Source: an uncultured Marvinbryantia sp. (GTDB lineage: Bacteria > Bacillota > Clostridia > Lachnospirales > Lachnospiraceae). Taken from it: DNA of 64,000 nucleotides. The stretch spans positions 1 to 64,000 of the forward strand of contig NZ_CAJKOX010000023.1 in assembly GCF_905201705.1 (NCBI RefSeq), in the 5' to 3' direction. Below, piece by piece: positions 13,401 through 18,712 of this stretch (within the stretch, counting starts at the first letter, position 1; each line of letters starts with the position of its first letter). Made by a program: the position numbers and the translations under genes. The notes under the pieces were generated by a model. That model made no database searches. It saw nothing but the letters and a program-made list of their open reading frames with translations, and was not told the origin of the DNA.

Positions 13401-14254
13401 GCCGCGGCGGCGCGCTGTATGTAAACGGCGGAGAGACGATCGCATACGGAGGCACGATTGCCGGAACTGCAGCCAGTCTGGGAAGCGCTGTTTATCTGGA
13501 CGGCGAACTGAAGATTTATAACAGTATGCAGCTTGGAGATCTGCAGGTTTACCTCCACAGCGACGATTATGATAAGCCGACAGGCAGCTATATCTACGTG
13601 GAGACGAATGAGCCGAACAGCGGCATGCCGATCACGGTGGATTTCCCCAACTATGTGGACTACCGTGTGATCGCAGAGTACAGCGATGATCTGAAACCGA
13701 ACGCGGATAAGTACTCGGAGGATGTGGCCAAACGCGAGGCGGCAGGACTTCTGAAGGTAGTGGAGAAACAGCAGGTACTGCTGCGGAAATATCCGGACGA
13801 AGCAAAACAGATCAACGTTACCGTTCCGCTGTATGTCTGCATGTATGCTTACGGCGGAAACGGCAAGGTGGTGACTCCGACAGAGGAAGCTTACGCAATT
13901 ACCAGCCGCTCAAACTGCCCGGTACAGATCACGTCTGTGCAGGCGACGGAAGCCATCTGGGATCTGAAGGAAAAAGCTGCGGAGCTGAAGGAAGCAGGAG
14001 AAATGTATCTTGCGCTGGACGGTCAGACGGTCACGGAGGAGAAAACAGACACCTCGAAAAATGACAGGTGGCTGATCCCGGCGGCGCCGCTCATCACGGA
14101 GGACGGCGATGGAGACGATGGCTCCGGGGCAAACAGAGAGCCGCAGAACCTGAGCATTCAGATAGACGCGGCGATCGCAGGCGGAAACGTCAATGAAGAG
14201 GGCGAAGCAAGAGTCTGCACGGTCACTTATACGGTGGCCGCTGCAGAAAACTGA
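1457..14254 (+). CDS. Giant secreted beta-helix surface protein with CHAP and SH3 domains
   Basis: This is a 4265-residue exported protein. In order: a signal peptide (about 1-39), a PETQ-rich linker (70-172), an Ig-like segment (190-290), and a CHAP amidase/peptidase domain (about 295-475) with likely catalytic Cys in EEWCAMF, His in PDHIGIVVE and Asn in AGNEN. Then come an SH3 domain (514-580), an SESETE linker, a second Ig-like region (635-705), and about 3300 residues of right-handed parallel beta-helix with GGAIY/GGGVY-type coils. Seven headers of the form Y(I/L)DGxNGxD...TPxTAVKT(F/L) divide the helix. The last 150 residues (VTVPLYVCMY ... AAIAGGxVNEEG) match the 402-residue protein at 14984. 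There is no LPXTG signal or C-terminal membrane helix. The strong GGGAGG site fixes the start. It likely acts as an adhesin or wall-remodelling tip protein. Confidence 0.9.
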   Translation: MNIGRKQNRIKRILALLLAVVLCTGDVTAPFGSLSVYAGEEAEPSTVTEETAAQMEPLAVSEPETAAKQPETQPETQAAPETQPETQAAPETQPETQAAPETQPEIQAAPETQPETQPAPETQPETQPAPETQPETQPETQAAPETQPETQPETQSETQPESTGETQSETQEESTEEKQTESQEQKDDLPEHEVSVKLHLEQRYATAGQKAIVCKAEVKDGTAPYTVCFTVSLDGGIVHEETVTAKKAGQIQFMYMPQSFGVHELKITVTDDSGKKASAKASLPVSVLEEESAQDWAASVASVTLTGDWRKDLPAIAATQLGYEESRRNFIIDDNGEQQGYTRYGHWYGMMYEEWCAMFVSFCLYYADIPAEWFPREAECGRWKAQLENIGAYEERGGDYVPQKGDLVFFNYDSDSTPDHIGIVVETAENRIFVIAGNENRSVLKREYGLADSSIAGYANMEHIMDRAGVLEKFEHTEETESETGDEGGTENKGETGNEGETETETAAEPESVIGRKIYTNTDSVNLRELPDVASAAVGRVEAAGTELVILDAASNGEETWYQITYDGITAWIRSDLTELGESETENTPESESETENMSESESETEDTLESESETEDMSESGEPEENGTAAGEEAQITIHTEQENVKVGEEITFIAEVYGLENAAFQWQYSEDGESWEDIEDETGLSYTTVVTNDNSSYYYRLAALAAAPEPSGSQETAAAETAFAETAGAETAGVETASAEENQETTDAPGLFAVRKVMAAEEKKPEQTAQQIFSNAMQMPLDTMRAAGPIHLNPKNTPDRNAEDQIVKEAGTVNGTGTADDPMLHFAKAFAAAKENGSNTIYFWNPYAEFVENGSAEVSNFTGAVLDGEGIITLAQYTTKHNGYLFEIANNEEDWSLSNMTLSGSYPLIGMLGGKTALNNVEMNGGTIFFEYIESEFPQKPRLTVSNIPEGDTYVVKFGEYTADTAIAASSKHRAPLIRLEGENAGEMAKQIVLDKSLQRKYKLIFRNNTVYVTENNDYLYVFLSADRGYDDDGILDDIDEEDGLTPYTPVNTMETAVKILRENPDLGGIRVIGKAPEVTEETVWDLSEFAQAGKNAVERWSGQYIDSSGITRTMSSSSPVMCDGPVAVVTGTLTLQNISLTGKNDATLKVSGSLVMEAGAYLQGNENKAKDNSENESWKPGGAIYADGNAVVTVKSGAFIINNSAQDGSSIYATGNALVTVESGADIVTGQKTYKERKDYRPGTLDELPRVGSLIYADGNAQVSFSGTISGTSPIISVRDSTTDNMAMFYARSGAGLTLNGVQITGNSNWRFIICTESGGNVTLEAGTQISGNTGAERIINMGGIIGNPTYGETSAGALKLNGTAENLVKIANNSDSGCAVYTRGSVTASYAEITGNESSEEYSGLCAAGGYGGTIEHCKINNNTSDYYAGVYFDLGSGYPVTMTDTEISGNTVNGTSGGSIAGLCLGNYSDKNNTSWVPRIRVQNCTIKENVNNAGGFAGLRAISSTTGTVISDTKVTGNQSTGNAGIDLFGDERAVLARTTVEENSGDGKSGIILSTTSIGTLSAMLALTGDCRISEGQKVYFGSNRPLRLLTPIEQENKISLVLGETADASYFSVGRRVVVPYDGTLSPADIGYDSVEFLTDVTSEIEKFAGENMPQDPYPTQLAEDSPDIILAEQGIYLDGVNGDDGRTGLTPGTAVKTFEKAKEKLIEALKENPDFNPVIIICGMVTVDNAANWSLADVTVPEGSPELKRETLRVKRYSRVNDTALVTVTAAGSLTADGILWDGAADEMISEQGKYSGGEAIILVNNGALTLQNCTMLDNESYNGSSNHTGGGALTASGGTVNLTNTEILNTQSSRGALYFRGNVQATLDGCTITGNERPSSSTPGQTWANGGGISAENGAAVTVKDSVIEGNTTSATHGGHGIAALNATVTLIGTEEGKSKTQPLIYMGAGGKLILGGALASTEEGEPLEIYLRDTAIGLAEELTETTKCLLSLHGDFTGRIVVESNKEKTVEAGQYLEQFTLTEETAKLVPGLSVKDKTEDPEQHIWADGLHVYLDGQNGSDENSGSSPENAVKTFAAAKERLAKSSPGANIVICGRVDISSQETWSLTDADGNFTNSEGETWQPVIQRYRDYYNDVLVKAVKNGDLTMENLVLDGNSDSVIESTKRDPDGLISGEEGSKIILAAGTVLRNQKVENTSYDSGALYTEGEAEIQKGALITDCSNKAQPIIMVRKGGSLKLCGEIKNCTVESTHAIVLVGSDSRDVSYKGSALQIEGAYIHDCTATQIICVNDRSWFAGMKDTVIEKNDCGKTGSVVYLDLDKNTNKLEMTIQNSTICDNKGTGVTVYLSDAADRHSLTLNNVIITGNINESANGAARGYPGGGVRIGDGGTVNITDCTIEYNEANIGGGVYVGSTTAQLNISGGSISNNRSKDEGGGICFLRTPDRDYSKYDDVSASLQVKNGTKICNNTAKSDGDAGYSSIPSFSYAYGGGIFAICPNVTIEDSVEISGNFAALEGGGVYIDTYHCSSSGEVTIDAQITGNTANNGAGIAVNGSDSCKVLLNGAVTGNKTREDKNGYTTWTRQQQSAGVSVKGGPVECRADIKDNVGSRGVYVGENGHLTFSGGEISGHMNGVKDGEEKGGVVVVETNGILNGALVMKGGAVGVDRGGTFEMTGGRITGNAVGAESCVIKGGAIYAGQLLNSNYRSDDASVIISGGEITGNAVEAAETVTQISGGAICADGYSNLTVSGGDIYENALGKAGLIQGGGIYVYACDADLTMTGGDIYRNAEGGKIQGGGVHLYGYSSSSNGACAITGGTIRENGQTGLYETDQDNIDNGIYTVNVGGGVYVGRGVSLTIGGDAVISRNTAQAGGGIYAEASGALTVGGNAIITENEAYEGNGGGVYTLKPTEVNGSAVISENRAAKDGGGIYFTDDNRNYGGYWGTSGAWESILNGGYLLYNTAGGNGGALYLKNDADKESQKGSLVYQNQYVSVHNAYIEGNKAVYGQGIYCDQFRHIRLYGNQAVIEDAIYLLSTDCEIELAATCQNSNTYLVEVNDDKPKGLLYANRLFRVNSTVVTPTKGSIETATPALRWFTVKNASYILMAGSDTWNGKDMDIVLGRCVFIDSVTGSDDFVFNKTGDHTGVNPDKAVKTFKAAKQLLGSDPGVIYVSGPVQVEGTETWELYSSNQSIRRYTGFAIGAKDVYPVYEGNLVEVKEGGNLTLSRYITIDGGSEYLDQAVEGCIIKVEGGGTLTANSSTNLQNNTTTGSGGAMRIEDGGTAVLNGSKITNTVAEQQGNAIYQDGKLVLTGSPTINGDIYLGEVQKDENGEPLAKPEEDVIQIKTYFSPKSKIEISLGDAYYTRPVVIYQDGKDAPETDKAGSTFVMAENVAAMYALANRNDRTEDDEDKDTLELTQPLVVYIDGVNGKDDWGFGDAAYMDGDTPDTAVKTLKRAYQLLAERGAATLFVVNTVTIESADITITSRSYTDTDGNVITIPEDKVPGGVAIRRYSQPYAWEEVTKELKDKYGDTYLGGYTAISNVNELFVVKDGGALTVGDKLTVNGHSLAFPSANPRYNAPAVKGAALVRVDGGSLTLKEDALLTRNSSVGNGGAVYVNGGAVTMYEASITNTSAVNGGAVYAGTGSVVMPKENITRKFQSVRAEENGGAIYIAEGASAELYAGTEISNASAKEGSAVYQGGSFSVEGQMNVSGEVYLKTDHYIDVNSGGFLNNGSWIIDPENPYEGRDIALYADGMEKPNDKEKAKFPLVDEVARFYYLNNEDESLIENGPRRANMLELQLPHFVYIDGVNGSDEYDDKRTELTIGSTPETAVKTLKKAYELLKERNCPRLYVVDTVTINTSILLSELRYAGSDGAVELDKEAEIMRYSKPDAAAELTGFNRESNINALFKIAENGNLTLRSMVIDGHSTGQGGNKRTTAPAVEAQAPLIENAGTLRIASGTVLRNNNNAMENGRGGALYVNGGETIAYGGTIAGTAASLGSAVYLDGELKIYNSMQLGDLQVYLHSDDYDKPTGSYIYVETNEPNSGMPITVDFPNYVDYRVIAEYSDDLKPNADKYSEDVAKREAAGLLKVVEKQQVLLRKYPDEAKQINVTVPLYVCMYAYGGNGKVVTPTEEAYAITSRSNCPVQITSVQATEAIWDLKEKAAELKEAGEMYLALDGQTVTEEKTDTSKNDRWLIPAAPLITEDGDGDDGSGANREPQNLSIQIDAAIAGGNVNEEGEARVCTVTYTVAAAEN
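1664..1972 (+). repeat. PETQ-coding tandem repeats
   Basis: About 310 bases of imperfect repeats encode PETQPETQAA, PETQPETQPA and shorter variants. They form an acidic, proline-rich stalk right after the signal peptide. Near-identical units differ mainly at third bases, so copy number is likely to vary between strains. Confidence 0.9.
3200..3319 (+). repeat. Four 30-bp repeats coding SESETE linker
   Basis: Four in-frame units of ten residues follow the pattern ESETExxxES. They lie between the SH3 domain and the second Ig-like region of the giant protein. The units are acidic, low in complexity and probably flexible. Confidence 0.85.
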
Positions 14255-14288
14255 GACGGCCGGGTCAGAGCGGCGGAGGACAACAGAC

Positions 14289-14816
14289 ATGAAGAAAATG
14301 AAAAAAAGCAGGGCGGCACTGATCGCCGTCGGGCTTTTGGTAATTGTTTTGATTGCCGGAGTGCTTGTGTGGTTTTTCATCTTCCGGCAGGATTACAACG
14401 ACGACGACTTTTTTGATCCGATGGCGGTGACCGGTATCCTGCCGGGCATGTCGGAGGGGGAGATTCAGTCGGAGCTGGACCGCGTGGTGGAGGAAGGGAT
14501 GCTGAACATTTCCATTGCTTCCGACATCAGCTTTGAAGACGGAAGGACGAACGGGCAGGCCAATATCTGGAACATAGAGGCCAACCGGTATATTTTCAAG
14601 GTGGCGATCGTACTGAATGATACCGGCGCGACGCTCTATGAGAGCGGCGGCATTCAGCCAGGTCAGTATATCCAGTATATCGATCTTAAGGAGGAGCTGC
14701 CGCAGGGAGAGCACAAAGCGACGGCAACCTTCACGGCATACACGACGGAAGAACACCAGATCGTAGGCAGCGCGGCCGCCGAGATCACACTGTACAGCAA
14801 AATGGCGGACGGGTGA
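14289..14816 (+). CDS. Single-pass membrane protein with extracytoplasmic beta domain, paralog 1
   Basis: The protein has 175 residues. A lysine-rich start (MKKMKKSR) leads into one transmembrane helix (about 8-30). A short linker follows, then a helix motif (EGEIQSELDRVVEEGM) and a probable beta-sandwich ending GSAAAEITLYS. The start at 14289 is chosen for its GGAGG site and 34-base gap after the giant gene. It is homologous to the proteins at 16311 and 16873 but more diverged and acidic (YNDDDFFDP). I do not recognise the family. N-in orientation would put the domain outside the membrane, where it could hold or assemble the anchorless secreted proteins of this operon; that role is inferred. 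Confidence 0.8.
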   Translation: MKKMKKSRAALIAVGLLVIVLIAGVLVWFFIFRQDYNDDDFFDPMAVTGILPGMSEGEIQSELDRVVEEGMLNISIASDISFEDGRTNGQANIWNIEANRYIFKVAIVLNDTGATLYESGGIQPGQYIQYIDLKEELPQGEHKATATFTAYTTEEHQIVGSAAAEITLYSKMADG

Positions 14817-14983
14817 CGCCCGCCGGACAGAAACAAAAATGATCCGTAACGTTCAAACGAGTGCAGGCGGCCGCCGTCCTTTCACGACGGCGCAGCCAAA
14901 GCCTCTTTGAAAATACAGCTTTTCCGGGCAGGAGCCGGAACAGGCAGAAAAATAAGAACACAGGTTGGAAGGAGAGAATCATT
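14817..14983 (+). other. Leader with GC-rich hairpin before the 402-residue protein
   Basis: A perfect 7-bp stem (CGCCGTC 14872-14878 / GACGGCG 14886-14892) lies in the leader of the next gene. No T-run follows, so this is more likely an RNA stabiliser or processing site than a terminator. A strong GGAAGGAG site sits at 14967-14974. Confidence 0.5.
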
Positions 14984-16192
14984 ATGAAAAGAAAATTTTT
15001 GGCACTTACCCTGGCGGTATCAATGATCGCAGGACTTGGCGCCAGTGCGATGGCGGCGGAGCATACGGGAGCCCATGGCACGAAAGATAGTGCAGCAGTC
15101 GGCGAGCAGAAAGTGATGGAGACAGAGGAAGACAATACCGTTAATTACAGGGGCAGCACACAATTCTACATCAACGTAGACAAGGATGGTACAGACGGTC
15201 CGATAGATATTCCGGATCCGGAGGACGTACCGGGCGCCGGCGGCATCTGCCACTATGAGATCGGATGGAAGATACAACGTGAAACGAATGTATCTGTAAC
15301 GGTTCCGCTGTATGTTTGTATGTACGGCTACGGCGGCAACGGCAAGGTAGTCGCTCCGACCGGAAATGCATATCATATGGAAAATGAAAGCTACTATACG
15401 GATAAACGTACAGTAGATTACATTTATGCCTGCTATACGGTGCAGAACATTCTGAGCGAAGCACAGTGGAATGCAGCTGAATACGAAGGAAAAGCAGATA
15501 CCTATGATGAATATATCGCGGGATTGAATGGTTTAGGCGGAGCGCTTGCAGCTCTTAAGGCGGAATCAAAGGAGACAAGCGGCGAGTACGGGTATATCAA
15601 CAAGAAAGCGTCGGATGATGCGGACGATAATTATATGATTTACAGACTCTCTGACTGCGATCTTCATACTGATACGAAAACAGAAAAATGTGTTACGGAC
15701 TATTTCTACAGAGATACTAAGAATCAGGTAGAGAGCGTAGAAGTGAACGGAGAAACAATTACGAAGGCTACAGTACAGTATGCGGACGGCGGTAAGGCAA
15801 ACAATGCTCCGCTCCAGATCAACGTGCCGACGATTAAAGTAGAGGCGTATACCTGGGCTATCCAGCCGACTTCTGCTACAAAAGACCTGAAGGCCGGCGA
15901 GATCGCAATGACAGTGAACGGACTTGACCTGAACAAGGTATATACGTCCACCATGACATCGGTGTCCGCTGCAGGCGGCGTGGAAGAGCAGACGCTGGAT
16001 ATTAAGGATCTGAACTGGTTTATCGCGGCTCCAAAAGATGGTAATGCGGGAACATTAGATCTTCCGGTATATGCGGCGATCGCAGGAGGCAGCGTGAACG
16101 AGGAAGGCTGCGTTCCGGTAGTACGCGTAACCTATACGGTAGCTCCGGCTCTTGATCGTATGGAGACCGGAAATTATGTGACGGTTGAGTAG
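14984..16192 (+). CDS. Secreted protein sharing its terminal domain with the giant surface protein
   Basis: The protein has 402 residues. A clean signal peptide (MKRKFLALTLAVSMIAG...AMAA, about 1-22) fixes the start at 14984, which has a strong GGAAGGAG site. The mature protein carries VTVPLYVCMYGYGGNGKVV near its front and AAIAGGSVNEEG...VTYTVA near its end. Both blocks appear in the same order in the last 150 residues of the giant protein, so this is the same domain with an insertion of roughly 150 residues. It has no sorting signal and no membrane helix. The strong site and private leader suggest high expression. A structural subunit or scaffold is likely. I do not know a family name for the shared domain. 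Confidence 0.8.
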   Translation: MKRKFLALTLAVSMIAGLGASAMAAEHTGAHGTKDSAAVGEQKVMETEEDNTVNYRGSTQFYINVDKDGTDGPIDIPDPEDVPGAGGICHYEIGWKIQRETNVSVTVPLYVCMYGYGGNGKVVAPTGNAYHMENESYYTDKRTVDYIYACYTVQNILSEAQWNAAEYEGKADTYDEYIAGLNGLGGALAALKAESKETSGEYGYINKKASDDADDNYMIYRLSDCDLHTDTKTEKCVTDYFYRDTKNQVESVEVNGETITKATVQYADGGKANNAPLQINVPTIKVEAYTWAIQPTSATKDLKAGEIAMTVNGLDLNKVYTSTMTSVSAAGGVEEQTLDIKDLNWFIAAPKDGNAGTLDLPVYAAIAGGSVNEEGCVPVVRVTYTVAPALDRMETGNYVTVE

Positions 16193-16234
16193 TCGCGAAG
16201 TGATTAAAATACCCTAAACGTGGCGGCGTATGAT

Positions 16235-16280
16235 TTATGCCAGGGCTGGAAGAACTCCTGCGCTTCCAGCCACCGCATAA
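16235..16280 (+). other. Intergenic hairpin between operon segments
   Basis: GGCTGGAAG (16244-16252) pairs with CTTCCAGCC (16263-16271). An outer TTATGC/GCATAA pair (16235-16240 and 16275-16280) extends the structure. No T-run follows. The hairpin lies between the abundant-looking secreted protein and the next membrane protein, so it may stabilise the upstream message or lower read-through. Confidence 0.6.
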
Positions 16281-16310
16281 GCTATACAGATGGAAGAAGG
16301 AAAGAGACGG

Positions 16311-16859
16311 ATGATGACAGAAATGAACAACGATCAGGACAAAAAAAGTAAAACGGGCGGCCGGAAGCTGACGGCGGTGCTTGTAATCGTAATCGTGGCG
16401 CTTGCGGCGGCGCTGATACTGGTCTGGATGAAGCTGCGGCCGCAGGAGGAGCCTGCGTATGAGCGGGAGGCAGCGGCGAAGCTGGGGCAGCTTGAGGGCA
16501 AGAGCGAGGAGGAGATACAGGCGGAGCTGGATCGCGTCGTGACGGAGGGAATGTTTCACATTGCGATCAATTCCGATCCGGTATTTGAGGATGGCGCTTC
16601 GGAGGGAAATCTGGAGATTGAAAATGTGCCTGCAAACCTGTATCTGATGCGGGTGGAGATCACGCGGCAGGATACGGGGGAGTTAATCTACTCCACAAAA
16701 TATATTGAGCCGAATAACCATATCCAGAACGCGAGGCTGGATGTGGATCTGGAGGCTGGGGATTATCCGGCGAATGTAGTATTTTACGCCTACAGTATAC
16801 AGACGCAGGAAGAGATCGGCAGCGCAGGCTGCGAGATCACCATTCATGTGAAGAATTAA
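16311..16859 (+). CDS. Single-pass membrane protein with extracytoplasmic beta domain, paralog 2
   Basis: The protein has about 182 residues. A polar cytoplasmic start (MMTEMNNDQDKKSK) precedes one transmembrane helix (LTAVLVIVIVALAAALILV). An extracytoplasmic domain follows, with KLGQLEGKSEEEIQAELDRV and a C-terminal GSAGCEITIHV. The start at 16311 (or 16314) is preferred because AAGGAAAG lies just before it; an upstream ATG at 16290 has no ribosome site. It is very close to the protein at 16873, with which it shares 48 identical bases. The stop codon overlaps the ribosome site of that gene, so the two are probably translationally linked. Role as for paralog 1. Confidence 0.8.
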   Translation: MMTEMNNDQDKKSKTGGRKLTAVLVIVIVALAAALILVWMKLRPQEEPAYEREAAAKLGQLEGKSEEEIQAELDRVVTEGMFHIAINSDPVFEDGASEGNLEIENVPANLYLMRVEITRQDTGELIYSTKYIEPNNHIQNARLDVDLEAGDYPANVVFYAYSIQTQEEIGSAGCEITIHVKN

Positions 16860-16872
16860 GGAACCGGAAGGA

Positions 16873-17403
16873 ATGAAACAGGGTATGCAGGGAAAAGACA
16901 AAAAACAGAAATTTTCGATCATCGTGATCATTGTCATGCTGCTGATCATTATCGCACTGCTCGTTCAGCATTATCTGTTGACGGGAAAGCCGGATGATCA
17001 TCTGGAGGACGCCGTTAAGGCGAAGCTGGGGCAGCTTGAGGGCAAGAGCGAGGAGGAGATACAGGCAGAGCTGGACCGGGTGATCGAGGAGGGGATGTTC
17101 CATATTGCAATCAACACGAATCCCGTATTTGAAGACGGGAGCGCAGAGGGAAATCTCGAGATTGAGAATGTGCCGAACAACCGCTACGCTATGCTCGTGC
17201 GTATCGTGCGCAGCGACACAGGGGAGCAGATCTATGATTCCGGGCTGATCGATCCGAATTATCATATCCAGGAGGACTCGCTCAGCGTGGATCTGCCAGC
17301 CGGGGATTATCCGGCGGCGGCTACCTTCTACGCATACGATATGGAGACGGAGGAGGAGATCGGCAGTGCAGGCTGCGAGATCACGATCACCGTATTAAAC
17401 TGA
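16873..17403 (+). CDS. Single-pass membrane protein with extracytoplasmic beta domain, paralog 3
   Basis: The protein has 176 residues: a basic start, a long hydrophobic helix (about 15-37), then the same domain as paralog 2 (EGMFHIAINTNPVFEDG; IGSAGCEITITVLN). The gene begins 13 bases after paralog 2. Its TAAGGA site overlaps that gene's stop. The two copies are most alike around the helix motif and differ most in the membrane segment, as expected if they keep a common partner. The function is unknown; an anchor or chaperone for the secreted proteins is inferred from context. Confidence 0.8.
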   Translation: MKQGMQGKDKKQKFSIIVIIVMLLIIIALLVQHYLLTGKPDDHLEDAVKAKLGQLEGKSEEEIQAELDRVIEEGMFHIAINTNPVFEDGSAEGNLEIENVPNNRYAMLVRIVRSDTGEQIYDSGLIDPNYHIQEDSLSVDLPAGDYPAAATFYAYDMETEEEIGSAGCEITITVLN

Positions 17404-17497
17404 AACGCACAGACTATTGCGCGTCCGGCGCGCAGAAAGCGGGTATCCGCATGAGCCGGGCGCGCTTGCAGAAAAAGGATACAGGGGGTATGGGAAA

Positions 17498-17875
17498 ATG
17501 AAAAAGAAAATGAAAAACAGAATATGCGGCTTAGCGGCGACAGCGTTTTGTCTGGCAGCTTCCTGCTGCGCTTTGCCGGTACTGGCATCCGGTGAGGTGC
17601 CGTCTTACGTTGAGATCCCGGAAAAAGGGTCCTACACGATCGGCGGAGAAAATAAGTCGGAGGATGTGGATGGCAGCGGACGGCTGTGGACAGACTTTTA
17701 TCTGTATGTGGAAAACCCGGAGAAGGACAAAGTGGAAACTCCCGGAAAGCAAACTCCCGGAAAGCTTCCGAAGACCGGAGATTACGGGATGGATAAAAAT
17801 GTGCTCCTTCTGGCGGCGCTGATTTTCGGCTCCGGCTATCTTGCATGTGAGTATTATGAGAAAAAGAAAGCATAG
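17498..17875 (+). CDS. Small LPXTG cell-wall-anchored protein
   Basis: The protein has 125 residues. A signal peptide (about 1-31, ending PVLASG) precedes a mature part of only about 60 residues. Then come LPKTGD at 90-95, a hydrophobic segment (NVLLLAALIFGSGYLA) and the basic tail EKKKA, a textbook sortase sorting signal. A short TPGK-TPGK duplication precedes the motif. The start at 17498 has AGGGGG nine bases upstream. The sortase gene overlaps its 3' end, which makes this its probable substrate. The tiny mature region suggests a wall-linked base or adaptor for the operon's anchorless proteins rather than an adhesin. Confidence 0.85.
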   Translation: MKKKMKNRICGLAATAFCLAASCCALPVLASGEVPSYVEIPEKGSYTIGGENKSEDVDGSGRLWTDFYLYVENPEKDKVETPGKQTPGKLPKTGDYGMDKNVLLLAALIFGSGYLACEYYEKKKA

Positions 17876-18665
17876 CCCTGTCCGCTTGCTGAAGCTTCTG
17901 CTTGCGTGCGGCTTCGTGCTGACAGTTGTCTGGGCGGCGCAGCTGTACCGTCAGGAATATCGGGAAGAGAAAAAGAACGCTTCGCTGTCAGAGATTCATG
18001 TGGATGCCGGAGCGGGGAGGGAACACGATCCTGTTTATACCGGCAGCAAAACGGATGGCGCGGCGCGGCAGATTTCTGCCGCCTACCGGGAGCTGTCCGG
18101 TCTGAATGAGGATTACCTGGGCTGGCTGAAGGTGTACGGCACGCAGATCGACCTGCCGGTGGTGCTCGGAGCGGATAATGAATACTATCTGAACCATGAT
18201 TTTTACGGAGAAGAGAGCAGCTGCGGGACATTGTTTGCCGACTGTCTGACACAGCAGGAGGACGAAACGGGGATGGCGGATGGAAATCTGCTGATCTACG
18301 GGCATCATATGCGAAACGGTAGCATGTTCGGAGAACTGACTTCCTTTTGTGAGGAAGATTTTTTTAAAAAACACAGTCTGGTGCGCTGGGAGGGAAAATA
18401 CGGCGTGCGCTATTACCGGATTTTTGCAGCGCTCGTAATTCCCGGTTATGAGGACGCGCCGGATTACTTTCCAATCCGGGAATACCTTGATAAGCCGGAC
18501 GACGGAAAGCAGAGCAGGCTGCTAAAGGAGCTCCGGGAACGGGCTTTTATATGGCGTGAGACCTCCTTCCGGGAGGAGGAACGCTTTCTGTTTTTAATGA
18601 CCTGCGATTACACGCGGGAGGATGGAAGGCTGCTGCTGTGCGCCCGCTGTATAGCGGGCGAGTAA
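17856..18665 (+). CDS. Class B-like sortase
   Basis: The protein has 269 residues: a basic start, one membrane helix (about 10-28), then a sortase fold with YGHHM (catalytic His about 150), LMTCDY (catalytic Cys 250) and DGRL (Arg about 258). The TCDY form, the long helical segment before the Cys strand and the N-terminal helix fit class B. The ATG at 17856 overlaps the LPKTG gene by 20 bases, implying coupled translation. A TTG at 17841 would add five residues. Class B enzymes often use motifs such as NPQTN or SPXTG, so pairing with LPKTG is of interest. It probably joins the neighbouring substrate to peptidoglycan or to another subunit. Confidence 0.9.
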   Translation: MRKRKHSPVRLLKLLLACGFVLTVVWAAQLYRQEYREEKKNASLSEIHVDAGAGREHDPVYTGSKTDGAARQISAAYRELSGLNEDYLGWLKVYGTQIDLPVVLGADNEYYLNHDFYGEESSCGTLFADCLTQQEDETGMADGNLLIYGHHMRNGSMFGELTSFCEEDFFKKHSLVRWEGKYGVRYYRIFAALVIPGYEDAPDYFPIREYLDKPDDGKQSRLLKELRERAFIWRETSFREEERFLFLMTCDYTREDGRLLLCARCIAGE

Positions 18666-18712
18666 AATTTTCACTGCGCGGTGCAGCTTTCTCCCATCCT
18701 GCTGGCGGAAAA

